NCBI GenBank assembly: GCA_030065985.1
Contig: JASJCM010000008.1
Location: 1 to 50,770 of the forward strand
Direction: 5' to 3'
DNA from: Woeseiaceae bacterium
GTDB lineage: Bacteria; Pseudomonadota; Gammaproteobacteria; Steroidobacterales; Woeseiaceae
DNA: 50,770 bases
The stretch's first letter is position 1, and each line of letters opens with the position of its first letter. The notes under the pieces are model-generated. The model had not been told where the DNA came from, did no database searches, and saw only the letters and a program-made list of their open reading frames with translations. The position numbers were made by a program, and so were the translations under genes. This document shows, piece after piece, positions 27,752-36,188 of the stretch.

Positions 27752-28618
27752 ATGAACGACCAAGGACACAACAAGCCTGGACAATACCCGGTACAAGGGG
27801 CCGGACTCGGACTGCGGCGCCCGATTGCCGACCAGCTCATGGCGAATCCGCCCGAGGATGTCGACTTCATGGAGGTAGCGCCCGAGAACTGGATTCATGT
27901 CGGCGGCAAGCTCGGCAAGAAACTTCGGTTCTTCACCGAACGTTACCCGTTCGTGATTCACGGCCTGTCGCTGTCAATCGGTGCACCATCGCCCCTGAAC
28001 GAACAGCTCGTCCGTGACGTTAAAGAATTCATGGCCGAGCACAACATTCGCCTGTACTCGGAGCACCTGAGCTCCTGTGGTGACGATGGGCAGCTCTATG
28101 ATCTGATGCCAATTCCATTTACGGAGGAAGCGGTCAAGCATGTTGCGGCGCGTGTTCGGCGTGTCCAGGACATCCTGGAACAACGCATGGCGCTCGAGAA
28201 CGTCAGCTTCTACGCGCCTGTCGATTCGTCGATGACCGAGCGCGACTTTCTGCTCGCCGTCCTCGATGAGGCTGACTGTGACCTGATGCTCGACATCAAC
28301 AATATTGTCGTCAACAGCATCAACCATAAGTACGACGCCAGTGAATTCCTGCGCGCCATGCCGGCCGAGCGAATCCGCTATTTCCACCTTGCGGGACATT
28401 TCGTCGAGGACGAGGATCTGCGTATCGATACGCATGGCACCCCCGTGGATGACGAAGCCTGGGCGCTACTCCAGGAAGCCTACGCGCTGTTCGGTCCCGT
28501 ACCGACGCTGCTCGAGCGCGACTTCAATTTCCCGCCCATGGACGAACTCCTGGGGGAAGTCCGCCGCATCAAGGAACTGCAGCTCGCCAGCGGCCGCCGG
28601 AGCGTGGCCAATGGCTGA
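27752..28618 (+). CDS. MNIO (DUF692) multinuclear iron oxidase
   Basis: The 288-residue protein is a TIM-barrel enzyme of the DUF692/MNIO family, which uses two or three iron ions to modify cysteines in ribosomally made precursor peptides (for example oxazolone/thioamide or thiooxazole formation). Iron-binding and family motifs are IHGLSLSIGAPSPLN, YSEHLSSCG, LENVSFYAP, LMLDINNIVVNSINH, YFHLAGHF and TLLERDFNFPP. With the DUF2063 and DoxX genes it forms the same triad as the hvf and buf clusters. No small signal-bearing Cys-rich gene lies upstream or downstream, which is unusual. The 60-base leader contains the palindrome CTGATCAG but no clear promoter. Confidence 0.9.
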   Translation: MNDQGHNKPGQYPVQGAGLGLRRPIADQLMANPPEDVDFMEVAPENWIHVGGKLGKKLRFFTERYPFVIHGLSLSIGAPSPLNEQLVRDVKEFMAEHNIRLYSEHLSSCGDDGQLYDLMPIPFTEEAVKHVAARVRRVQDILEQRMALENVSFYAPVDSSMTERDFLLAVLDEADCDLMLDINNIVVNSINHKYDASEFLRAMPAERIRYFHLAGHFVEDEDLRIDTHGTPVDDEAWALLQEAYALFGPVPTLLERDFNFPPMDELLGEVRRIKELQLASGRRSVANG

Positions 28619-29384
28619 GGCAAACGGGTTCAAGGAAAAACAGTACGCTTTCGCAGCACATATTCGGGACCCCGAAAACGTGCCAGCGCCGGCCGGTATC
28701 GAGTCTCGTCGCATGGCGATCTATCGAAAGCTGTTCTTCAACAACCTGTACAGCCTGCTGGGCACGTTCTTCCCGGTGCTGCGCAAGATCCACACGGATA
28801 AGCAGTGGCACCGTTTCATTCGCGGCTTCATGCAAAAGCATCAGGCGCAGACGCCCTACTTCCTGGAGCTGCCGGAGGAATTTCTTGGCTACTTGCAGGA
28901 AGAATTCGAAGCGCAAGAGGACGATTACCCGTTTCTACTCGAACTCGCTCACTACGAGTATGCGGAGCTCGCGCTCGCAGTTGCCGAGCACGACAATGAC
29001 ATGACCGGTGTCGACGCCAACGGCGACCTGCTCAGCGGCATACCGGTCAAGTCCGAGTTGTCTTGGTCGTACGCTTATCGATACGCCGTGCACCGCATCT
29101 CACCAGACTTCCTGCCGCGAGAGCCGGAGGCGCAGCCTGTCTACCTGGCGCTATATCGCGGCGCCGATGATGAGGTGGGATTTCTTGAGCTCAATGCGAT
29201 TTCTGCGGCGCTACTCGACGCCATCGAATTCAATGAGGAGCAACACTCCGGCGAGCTGCTGCTGCGCTCCCTTGCCACCAAGATCAACTACCCCGACGCC
29301 GATGCCCTTGTCGCGCACGGCGCCGACGCACTCAAGGAGATGCGCCAGCTCGGTATTCTGACCGGCACGCGCACTTCGGCCTGA
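28611..29384 (+). CDS. DUF2063 partner protein of MNIO enzyme
   Basis: This 257-residue protein is the usual partner of MNIO enzymes (BufC/HvfC type). The N-terminal DUF2063 DNA-binding-like domain shows as FAAHIRDPENVPAPAGIESR and RRMAIYRKLFFNNLYSLLGT. The C-terminal domain ends in LGILTGTRTSA. In characterised systems the partner binds the precursor leader and presents it to the MNIO enzyme. ATG at 28611 overlaps the upstream stop by 8 bases. The open frame extends to 28305 but inside the MNIO gene. Confidence 0.88.
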   Translation: MAEANGFKEKQYAFAAHIRDPENVPAPAGIESRRMAIYRKLFFNNLYSLLGTFFPVLRKIHTDKQWHRFIRGFMQKHQAQTPYFLELPEEFLGYLQEEFEAQEDDYPFLLELAHYEYAELALAVAEHDNDMTGVDANGDLLSGIPVKSELSWSYAYRYAVHRISPDFLPREPEAQPVYLALYRGADDEVGFLELNAISAALLDAIEFNEEQHSGELLLRSLATKINYPDADALVAHGADALKEMRQLGILTGTRTSA

Positions 29385-29394
29385 AGGAGACAAC

Positions 29395-29898
29395 ATGCGC
29401 GCTCTAGTAGACCTGAAGAACAAAATCGATGGCATCCTGGACCCGGCCGGCGACTGGCTGGCCCTGCTTCCCATCCGCCTGTTGATGGCTTATGAATTCG
29501 GCCGTGCCGGTCTGATGAAATTCAACGGCAACAACTGGTTTGCCAATATCCAGGACAACTTTCCTTTTCCATTCAACGTCATACCGGTCGAGATCAGCTG
29601 GTTCCTCGCGACCTGGGCCGAGATACTGGGCGCTATCTGCCTCGTATTGGGTCTGTTCACGCGATTCTGGGCATTCAGCCTCATTATCCTGAGCATCGTT
29701 GCGATCTTCGGCGTGCACTGGCCTGACGAGTGGAACTCGCTCGCCGAGCTGTGGAAAGGCTACTCGGTCTCCGACAAGGGTTTCGGCAACTATCGTATTC
29801 CGCTGCTGTTCATCGCGATGCTGTTCCCGCTGATGTTCATGGGCCCCGGTCGCCTGAGTCTCGATCGCATTATCGCCAGGAAGCTCGCCGGCGCCTGA
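29395..29898 (+). CDS. DoxX family membrane protein
   Basis: This is a 167-residue inner-membrane protein with about four helices, of the DoxX family. Family features are LLPIRLLMAYEFGRAGLMKF, WAEILGAICLVLGLFTRF and a C-terminal IPLLFIAMLFPLMFMGPG. DoxX proteins are regular third members of MNIO operons and may take part in redox or in maturing or moving the modified peptide. An AAGGAG ribosome binding site precedes ATG 29395. It is the last gene of the MNIO set. Confidence 0.88.
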   Translation: MRALVDLKNKIDGILDPAGDWLALLPIRLLMAYEFGRAGLMKFNGNNWFANIQDNFPFPFNVIPVEISWFLATWAEILGAICLVLGLFTRFWAFSLIILSIVAIFGVHWPDEWNSLAELWKGYSVSDKGFGNYRIPLLFIAMLFPLMFMGPGRLSLDRIIARKLAGA

Positions 29899-29947
29899 TC
29901 AGGGGATTTTCCCTAATACCGTTGCGCGGCCTGATTTCGGGGGTGTC

Positions 29948-29956
29948 TGCTAGTAT
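29948..29956 (+). promoter_or_regulatory. Extended -10 promoter for the permease
   Basis: TGCTAGTAT at 29948-29956 is an extended -10 element, 33 bases before the permease ATG. No good -35 is present at 17 bases. The gap 29899-29989 otherwise holds a short AGGG/CCCT inverted repeat without a T-run. Confidence 0.4.
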
Positions 29957-29989
29957 CAGGAGTCCTCGTAGACCGGAGCAACAATAACA

Positions 29990-31282
29990 ATGAACCCGGG
30001 CGCGCAGCTCAAACGCGACATCGGCTTCTTCGGTGCCGCGTTCCTTGTTCTGAATGCTGTCATCGGTGCAGGGATCTTCGCGTTGCCTGGCAAGGTTGCG
30101 GTCACCGCCGGACTCTATAGTCCCTGGCTGTTTCTTGTTGTTGGCCTGCTATTCCTGACCGTCGTGCTGACGTTCGCGGAGCTTGCCAGCTACTACGACC
30201 GCACCGGCGGCCCGGTGTTGTACGCAACGGAAGCATTTGGGCCATTGGCCGGGTTCAGCACGGGCTGGCTCATCTATCTCGCACGAATGACAGCGTTCGC
30301 TGCAAATGCGAATGTCATGGCGGTCTACCTTGCATCCCTGTCTGATGTCTTTGCGTCTCCGGCGGCCCGTATTGCAATCATCACGCTCGTGACGATTGGC
30401 CTGACCTGGGCCAACCTTCGCGGCGTCCGCGAGGGCGTGCGCACGATGGGTGTTTTTACCGTCCTCAAGATCGTGCCTCTGCTGCTGCTGGTCCTGCTCG
30501 GATTGCAACATGTGACAGGGGCGACGCTATTGCCAGGCAGAGGCGTTCAGATTGACGACATCGGGGGAACGACCCTTCTGCTCATCTATGCTTACGTTGG
30601 CTTCGAGACTATTGGCGTCACAGCCGGCGAAACGAGACGCGCACAGCACACGGTTCCTGCAGCCCTTGTGCGCACCGTTATCGGCACAGGCATTCTCTAC
30701 TTCCTGATCGTACTGGTCTTTATCTCGGTCATACCCGCAACCGGGTATGCGGATGCCACGCTCGTAGACGTAGGCAGGGCACTGGCCGGTCCCGCGGGCG
30801 CCGTCGTGATCACGCTTGCCGCTGTATTCTCGATCGGCGGCAATCTCGCCGGTTCGATGCTCGCGGCGCCGAGACTGATCTATTCATTGGCCGAAAATCG
30901 GCTTCTTCCTCAATGGTTTGCGCATGTAAACGAGAAACATTCTACGCCGGACAATGCCATTTTGGTCATGGGCGGAATGGCGCTGGTACTTGGGCTTTCC
31001 GGCAACTTTGTCGAACTCGCCGTCGGCAGCTCTGTCGTGCGCCTGCTTGGCTACATCATCTGTATTGCTGCTCTACCCGTTATTCGCCGGCAGGCAAGCC
31101 CGGAGCAGCAGGCGCAGGCCTGGCGGCTGCGCGGTGGGCTCGCCGTGCCGATCCTCGCGCTTGGCGTCTGCGGCTGGCTCGTGGCCCAGTCCAAGGGCGA
31201 TGACTGGATACGGGTTGGTGTCCTGCTCGCAATCGGCATCGCGCTCTACGCGCTCGAAAAGTGGTACTACGCCCGTGATTAG
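29990..31282 (+). CDS. APC-superfamily amino acid permease
   Basis: The 430-residue polytopic protein has about twelve membrane helices and belongs to the amino acid-polyamine-organocation superfamily. The first helix carries the substrate-binding signature VIGAGIFALPGKVA, and the sixth region has LLLIYAYVGFETIGVTAGE. AAPRLIYSLAENRLLP is a typical intracellular loop. The specificity cannot be read from sequence. It has its own promoter-like element and a GGAG site 11 bases ahead of the ATG. The peptidase gene downstream starts 37 bases after its stop. Confidence 0.9.
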   Translation: MNPGAQLKRDIGFFGAAFLVLNAVIGAGIFALPGKVAVTAGLYSPWLFLVVGLLFLTVVLTFAELASYYDRTGGPVLYATEAFGPLAGFSTGWLIYLARMTAFAANANVMAVYLASLSDVFASPAARIAIITLVTIGLTWANLRGVREGVRTMGVFTVLKIVPLLLLVLLGLQHVTGATLLPGRGVQIDDIGGTTLLLIYAYVGFETIGVTAGETRRAQHTVPAALVRTVIGTGILYFLIVLVFISVIPATGYADATLVDVGRALAGPAGAVVITLAAVFSIGGNLAGSMLAAPRLIYSLAENRLLPQWFAHVNEKHSTPDNAILVMGGMALVLGLSGNFVELAVGSSVVRLLGYIICIAALPVIRRQASPEQQAQAWRLRGGLAVPILALGVCGWLVAQSKGDDWIRVGVLLAIGIALYALEKWYYARD

Positions 31283-31319
31283 GAAGGCACCATTCCATGG
31301 CCAGCGGGTCAAATCGAGA

Positions 31320-32822
31320 ATGCTGCGCGTCCTGATCAGCCTGGTGACCGTCATCTTGCTCACTGTGAGCTCTGTCTCGGTTGCAGCCACACCGATTGAT
31401 GAGCGCGAATGGATCGAGGTCCGGAGCGATAACTTCAAAATCTACAGTGTGCTCGGCGAAGACCGCAGCGTCGAGTTGCTGCGCCACCTCGAGGTCATGC
31501 GGGGCAGTCTCGGCGACTCATCGGAACAATCAACCTGGCAGTCAGGCGTGCCTACGGTCATCGTTGCTGTCGATAATCACGACGATTACGAAGCCATTGG
31601 CGCACCCGCGAACTCCGCTGGCTTCTTTTTTTCGGATTTGCGCGAGAATGCGATTGTCATTGATGACAGCGACGTTGCCTCGGGCATACAGATTATCCTG
31701 CACGAGTACGCGCACTACCTGAACAAGCAGTCCGGCCGTATTCGCTACCCCCGCTGGTACGAGGAAGGTAACGCTGAGTACCTGTCCCACTCGCGCTTGC
31801 ACGAACAGGCGTTCGAGTACGCCATGACGCCGAAGCAGCACGTCGCGACCCTGCACTTTGCGCAGTGGCTCCCGTATTCCGACGTGCTCAAGATGAGCGA
31901 CACCATGGCGCTCGGGCCGCTCGAGGGCGCGGCGTTCTATGCCCAGTCCTGGCTGCTCGTGCACTACCTGCAGAGTCGCAGCGCAAGCGAACAGTCCATG
32001 CAGGACAAGCTGACCACCTACACCAATGCAATCTCGAAAGGGCAGTCGCACGTCGTGGCGTTCGAACTCGCCTTCGCTATGGACATTGAGGAACTCGAGC
32101 AGGAGCTCATGCAGTACTACCTGGACCGACAGTTTGCGAGTCGCCAGGTGCCTGCGGATACGGCGTTGCCAGACTTCCGGACACGCGTGCGCGAATTGTC
32201 ACGAGTGGAGGCACAGCTCGTGCTCGCCAGAATGGCACTGCGCTTCGAGAACATCGATCAGGCAGAGACCTGGTTTAGTGGAGTACTCGCCGACCAGGAC
32301 CTGCGTGCTCATGCCGAGGCAGGACTCGGCCGTGTGCTCGGCTTTCGTGGCGAAATCGAGGCTGCCAGCAAACGCTTCGACAATGCGATCCACCTGATGG
32401 CGTGGGACTTCGTTATCTGGATGGACTATGCGCAATACTGGGCACAACGCGTCGCCTTGGCACCTGATTACAAGTCGCGCGAAAAGTTTGCCTCGGAGCT
32501 GCTTCACGCTCTCGAAAGCGCGCTGACAATCAATGAAGCAACACCCGAGCTCAATTCCCTGATGGGCTACGCGCATATAGCCAAGGGCGATCGCGATCAG
32601 ATATCCGAGGCGATTGGCTATCTCGAAGCCGCGGCCGAGGGCGCGCCTCATGACCAGGCGAGCCGGCTGCTGCTGGCAAACGCCTATATCTTCGAAGGCA
32701 GGTTCATAGAAGCACGGGAAGTCGCCGAATCGGTGCTGCGCTTCGAGCACGAGCCCAACGCGATAACCGATGCGGCGCAGCAGCTGCTATCGGATATTGC
32801 CGACCTGCAGAGACCTTACTAG
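31320..32822 (+). CDS. Exported TPR-containing gluzincin-type metallopeptidase
   Basis: The 500-residue protein has a signal peptide (LLTVSSVSVAA). The N-terminal half carries a zinc peptidase motif HEYAH (128-132) and a probable third ligand Glu in RWYEEGNAEYLS, a gluzincin arrangement like the peptidase-MA/DUF1570 group. The C-terminal half (about 290-500) consists of TPR-like helical pairs. It likely acts in the periplasm; the target is unknown. The ATG at 31320 is the first in-frame ATG giving a signal peptide; longer starts run into the permease gene. The stop overlaps the stop of lpd on the other strand. Confidence 0.78.
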   Translation: MLRVLISLVTVILLTVSSVSVAATPIDEREWIEVRSDNFKIYSVLGEDRSVELLRHLEVMRGSLGDSSEQSTWQSGVPTVIVAVDNHDDYEAIGAPANSAGFFFSDLRENAIVIDDSDVASGIQIILHEYAHYLNKQSGRIRYPRWYEEGNAEYLSHSRLHEQAFEYAMTPKQHVATLHFAQWLPYSDVLKMSDTMALGPLEGAAFYAQSWLLVHYLQSRSASEQSMQDKLTTYTNAISKGQSHVVAFELAFAMDIEELEQELMQYYLDRQFASRQVPADTALPDFRTRVRELSRVEAQLVLARMALRFENIDQAETWFSGVLADQDLRAHAEAGLGRVLGFRGEIEAASKRFDNAIHLMAWDFVIWMDYAQYWAQRVALAPDYKSREKFASELLHALESALTINEATPELNSLMGYAHIAKGDRDQISEAIGYLEAAAEGAPHDQASRLLLANAYIFEGRFIEAREVAESVLRFEHEPNAITDAAQQLLSDIADLQRPY

Positions 32823-34543
32823 CGCTTCTTCTTCGGCATATAGAGGTCGGTTAGCGTCCCCTCGAATGCCTCGGCCGCAAATGCCACCGTCTCCGACAAG
32901 GTTGGGTGCGGGTGAATCGTCAGGCTGATATCTGTTGCATCGGCGCCCATCTCAATTGCGAGGCCAATCTCGGCCACCAGGTCGCCGGCGGTTGGGCCAA
33001 CGATCGCACCGCCCAGTAGCCGGTCAGTCTTGGGATCGAACAGCAGCTTGGTGAAGCCCTCGCTGCGGCCGAGCGCCAGGGCTCGACCACTGGCCGCCCA
33101 TGGGAATTGCGCTTTCTCGTACTCGATTCCCTGCGCCTTTGCTTCAGTCTCCGTCAGGCCGACCCAGGCTACTTCGGGATCGGTGTACGCGACCGAGGGA
33201 ATCGTACGCGCGTCAAAGTGACTCTTCTCACCCGCCGCAACCTCGGCAGCAACTTTGGCTTCATGTGTCGCCTTGTGCGCGAGCATGGGCCCACCCGCGA
33301 GATCTCCGATCGCAAAGATGTGGGGCACGTTTGTGCGCATCTGCTTGTCGACGGCAATGATGCCGCGCTCGTCAACCTGGACGCCTGCTTTACCGGCGTC
33401 GAGCTTGTCGCCGTTTGCTCGCCGACCGATCGCAACAAGAACACGGTCGTAGACACCGACCGACGGCGCATTGTCCCCTTCGAACGAAACCTCGATGCCG
33501 GGAACAGTTGCTCGCATGCCGGTGACCTTGGTCTTGAGCATGATCGAATCATAGCGATCCTTGACGACCTTGGTGAACGGACGCAACAAGTCCTTGTCCG
33601 TGCCCGGCATCAGCTGGTCCATCAGTTCGACGACGCTCACCTCGGTGCCGAGCGCCGCGTACACGCAGGCCATCTCCAGCCCGATGATGCCACCGCCAAC
33701 AACGAGCAGGCGCCGCGGCAACGGTGCCAGCTCGAGTGCGCCCGTCGAATCGACGATGCGCGGATCGTCAGGCAGCCCGGGTAGCATGATTGGCTGGGAC
33801 CCGGCCGCAATAATGCATTTCTCGAAGTCGACAGTCTCGTCATTGTCGAGACGCACGCGGTTCGGGCCCTCGAATACCGCCGTACCCTGCAGCACGCGGA
33901 CCTTGCGCTGCTTGGCCATCGTCGACAATCCGCCGGTCAGCTTGCCAATAACTTCGTTCTTCCAGCCGCGCAGCTTTTCCGCGTCGATCTGCGGCTTGCC
34001 AAATTCGACACCGTGGTCGGCCATTGCTTCGGCCTCATCGATGACTTTGGCCGCGTGCAGCAGCGCCTTGGAGGGAATACAACCCACGTTCAGGCACACG
34101 CCACCAAGCACCGGATAGCGTTCAATAAGAACTACGTCGAGACCAAGATCGGCTGCGCGGAACGCAGCCGTGTAGCCGCCTGGACCCGCGCCGATGACCA
34201 CCAGCTGGGCCTTGTGGGTCGCCTCGCCCGTCACGTTCGTCGCCGCGACGATCTCGGGAGCTGACATCTTCTGCGTCGACTCGACACTCTCGACAGGAAC
34301 GTCGGCTGCAGACGGCTCGATCGACACAATCACGTCACCCTGGGACACGCGGTCGCCTACCTTGACGTCGACCGACGCGATGGTGCCGGCCTGCTCGGCC
34401 GGAACGTCCATCGATGCCTTGTCCGTCTCGAGCGTGATCAGCGGATCCTCGACGGCGACCACATCACCGGGCGCGACGAGAATCTCGATGACTTCGACGT
34501 CCGCGAAATCACCGAGATCGGGGACCTTGAGCTGCACAGCCAC
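32819..34543 (-). CDS. lpdA: Dihydrolipoyl dehydrogenase (E3) with N-terminal lipoyl domain
   Basis: E3 re-oxidises dihydrolipoamide with NAD+ in the pyruvate dehydrogenase complex. The 574-residue protein is longer than a plain E3 because residues 1-80 form a lipoyl domain with Lys42 in TDKASMDVPA. The FAD part starts at AQLVVIGAGPGGYTAAF. The redox-active disulfide is in GGVCLNVGCIPSKALL. The C-terminal His-Glu pair is in HPHPTLSETV. The start is GTG at 34543, sharing one base with the aceF stop. It ends the aceE-aceF-lpd operon. Confidence 0.96.
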   Translation of the reverse strand: MAVQLKVPDLGDFADVEVIEILVAPGDVVAVEDPLITLETDKASMDVPAEQAGTIASVDVKVGDRVSQGDVIVSIEPSAADVPVESVESTQKMSAPEIVAATNVTGEATHKAQLVVIGAGPGGYTAAFRAADLGLDVVLIERYPVLGGVCLNVGCIPSKALLHAAKVIDEAEAMADHGVEFGKPQIDAEKLRGWKNEVIGKLTGGLSTMAKQRKVRVLQGTAVFEGPNRVRLDNDETVDFEKCIIAAGSQPIMLPGLPDDPRIVDSTGALELAPLPRRLLVVGGGIIGLEMACVYAALGTEVSVVELMDQLMPGTDKDLLRPFTKVVKDRYDSIMLKTKVTGMRATVPGIEVSFEGDNAPSVGVYDRVLVAIGRRANGDKLDAGKAGVQVDERGIIAVDKQMRTNVPHIFAIGDLAGGPMLAHKATHEAKVAAEVAAGEKSHFDARTIPSVAYTDPEVAWVGLTETEAKAQGIEYEKAQFPWAASGRALALGRSEGFTKLLFDPKTDRLLGGAIVGPTAGDLVAEIGLAIEMGADATDISLTIHPHPTLSETVAFAAEAFEGTLTDLYMPKKKR

Positions 34544-36174
34544 TACGGGATTGCCTGCAGCAGCGAGCCAACATCGGCCAGCTTCTGGCTGAGGAAGGTC
34601 GTGAAGCGAACGGCCTGCGCGCCGTCAATAACGCGATGGTCGTAAGAGAACGACAGCGGCAGCATCAGACGCGGCTCGAATTCGGAACCGTTCCACACGG
34701 GCTGCATGCTCGAGCGCGAAACACCGAGGATAGCGACTTCCGGCGCGTTGACGATCGGGGTGAAGGCCGTCCCGCCAATACCGCCAAGGCTCGAGATCGT
34801 GAAAGTCGCGCCCTGCAGCTGATCGGCCTTGAGCTTGCCCTCACGGGCGAGCGCCGACAGTTCGCCAAGCTCCCTGGCGATCTCGTAGACGTCCTTCTGA
34901 TCTGCGTCGCGAATGACCGGCACCATCAATCCCTGATCCGTGTCAGCCGCAAAGCCCAGATGGATGTACTTCTTGAAGACCAGGCTATCGCCGTCTGCAG
35001 ACAGTGACGAGTTCACCTTCGGGAACTCCTGCAGTGCCGAAACACACGCTTTCATGATGAACGCCAGCGGCGTCAGGCCGATACCGCGCTGTTTCGCGGG
35101 GCCCTTGAGCTCCTGGCGCCGGGCTTCGAGATCCGTAATGTCTGCAAGATCATGTTGGGTCACGTGCGGCAAGTTGATCCAGCTCGCCTGCAGGCGCGGT
35201 CCGGAGATCTTCTGGATGCGGGTCAGCGGCTGGACGTCGACTTCGCCGAACTTTGCGAAATCAACGACGGGCGTCTTCGGCAATGCCCCGCCGGCAGGCG
35301 CAGCCGCCTGGCCGGTAAGGACAGCTTTGACGAACGCCTTGACGTCGTCGTGAACAATGCGGTTCTTGAGACCCGTGCCCTTCACCTGAGCAAGGTTTAC
35401 GCCGAGCTCACGTGCCAGCTTGCGCACTGACGGGCTCGCATGAGCCTTCGCGAAGCCAGCCTCGTCGATCGAGGGCAAGCTTGCCGGCTGAGCTGCCGGC
35501 GCCGGTGTCGGTGCCGCAGGCTGCTGAGTCGCCGGCGCCGGTGCCGCAGGCTGCGCAGGTTTCTCCGGCTCGGCGACCGGAGCAGGTGCTGCCACCTCGC
35601 CTGAGACTTCGATGATGGCAATCGAATTGCCCTCGGAGACCTTGTCGCCAACCTTGACGAGTACGTCCTCAATCGTGCCCGCAACAACCGCCGGCACGTC
35701 CATTGCGGCCTTGTCGGTCTCGAGCGTGACAAGCGACTCCTCGACCGCAACGGTGTCACCCGCTGCGATATGCACCTCGATGACGTCGACTTCGGCAAAA
35801 TCGCCAATGTCGGGAACGACGAGTGTCTGCTTGCCACCCGATTTCGGCTCTTCACCGGCCGGCGTCACGAGGACGGTCGTATCGCCTGTCGGTTGCGAAG
35901 CGATTGCCGGCGTAATAACAACGGTATCGCCGACCTCCATGGTCAGCCGACCGATCACGTCGCCGGTCGATACCTTGTCGCCGACACCGATAGTCAGCGC
36001 TTCGATTACGCCGTTCTCGGGCGACGGAATGTCCATCGAGGCCTTGTCGGTTTCGATCGTGACGAGGCCGCCCTCGCGCTCGACCTTATCCCCGGGACTC
36101 ACAAGCACCTCGATAACCTCGACGTCAGAGAAGTCGCCGAGATCAGGTACCACAATGTCGATTGTCTGCGCCAC
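34543..36174 (-). CDS. aceF: Pyruvate dehydrogenase E2, dihydrolipoamide acetyltransferase
   Basis: E2 forms the core of the pyruvate dehydrogenase complex and transfers acetyl groups from lipoamide to CoA. The 543-residue protein has two lipoyl domains (Lys44 in ETDKASMDIPS and Lys153 in ETDKAAMDVPA). A long Ala/Pro-rich swinging linker comes next (about 195-240). A peripheral subunit-binding domain (ASPSVRKLARELGVNL) and the catalytic domain follow, with the active-site motif YDHRVIDGAQAVRF. The start is GTG at 36174 with GGAGG upstream, 14 bases after aceE. A third lipoyl domain is on E3. Confidence 0.96.
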   Translation of the reverse strand: MAQTIDIVVPDLGDFSDVEVIEVLVSPGDKVEREGGLVTIETDKASMDIPSPENGVIEALTIGVGDKVSTGDVIGRLTMEVGDTVVITPAIASQPTGDTTVLVTPAGEEPKSGGKQTLVVPDIGDFAEVDVIEVHIAAGDTVAVEESLVTLETDKAAMDVPAVVAGTIEDVLVKVGDKVSEGNSIAIIEVSGEVAAPAPVAEPEKPAQPAAPAPATQQPAAPTPAPAAQPASLPSIDEAGFAKAHASPSVRKLARELGVNLAQVKGTGLKNRIVHDDVKAFVKAVLTGQAAAPAGGALPKTPVVDFAKFGEVDVQPLTRIQKISGPRLQASWINLPHVTQHDLADITDLEARRQELKGPAKQRGIGLTPLAFIMKACVSALQEFPKVNSSLSADGDSLVFKKYIHLGFAADTDQGLMVPVIRDADQKDVYEIARELGELSALAREGKLKADQLQGATFTISSLGGIGGTAFTPIVNAPEVAILGVSRSSMQPVWNGSEFEPRLMLPLSFSYDHRVIDGAQAVRFTTFLSQKLADVGSLLQAIP

Positions 36175-36188
36175 GTCCGTACCTCCGC

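Noticed and set aside
27723-29902. CTGATCAG palindrome both before the MNIO operon (27723) and at its end (29895)
   Set aside because: An 8-base palindrome can occur twice by chance in a region this size, and the second copy includes a stop codon; no flanking similarity is seen.
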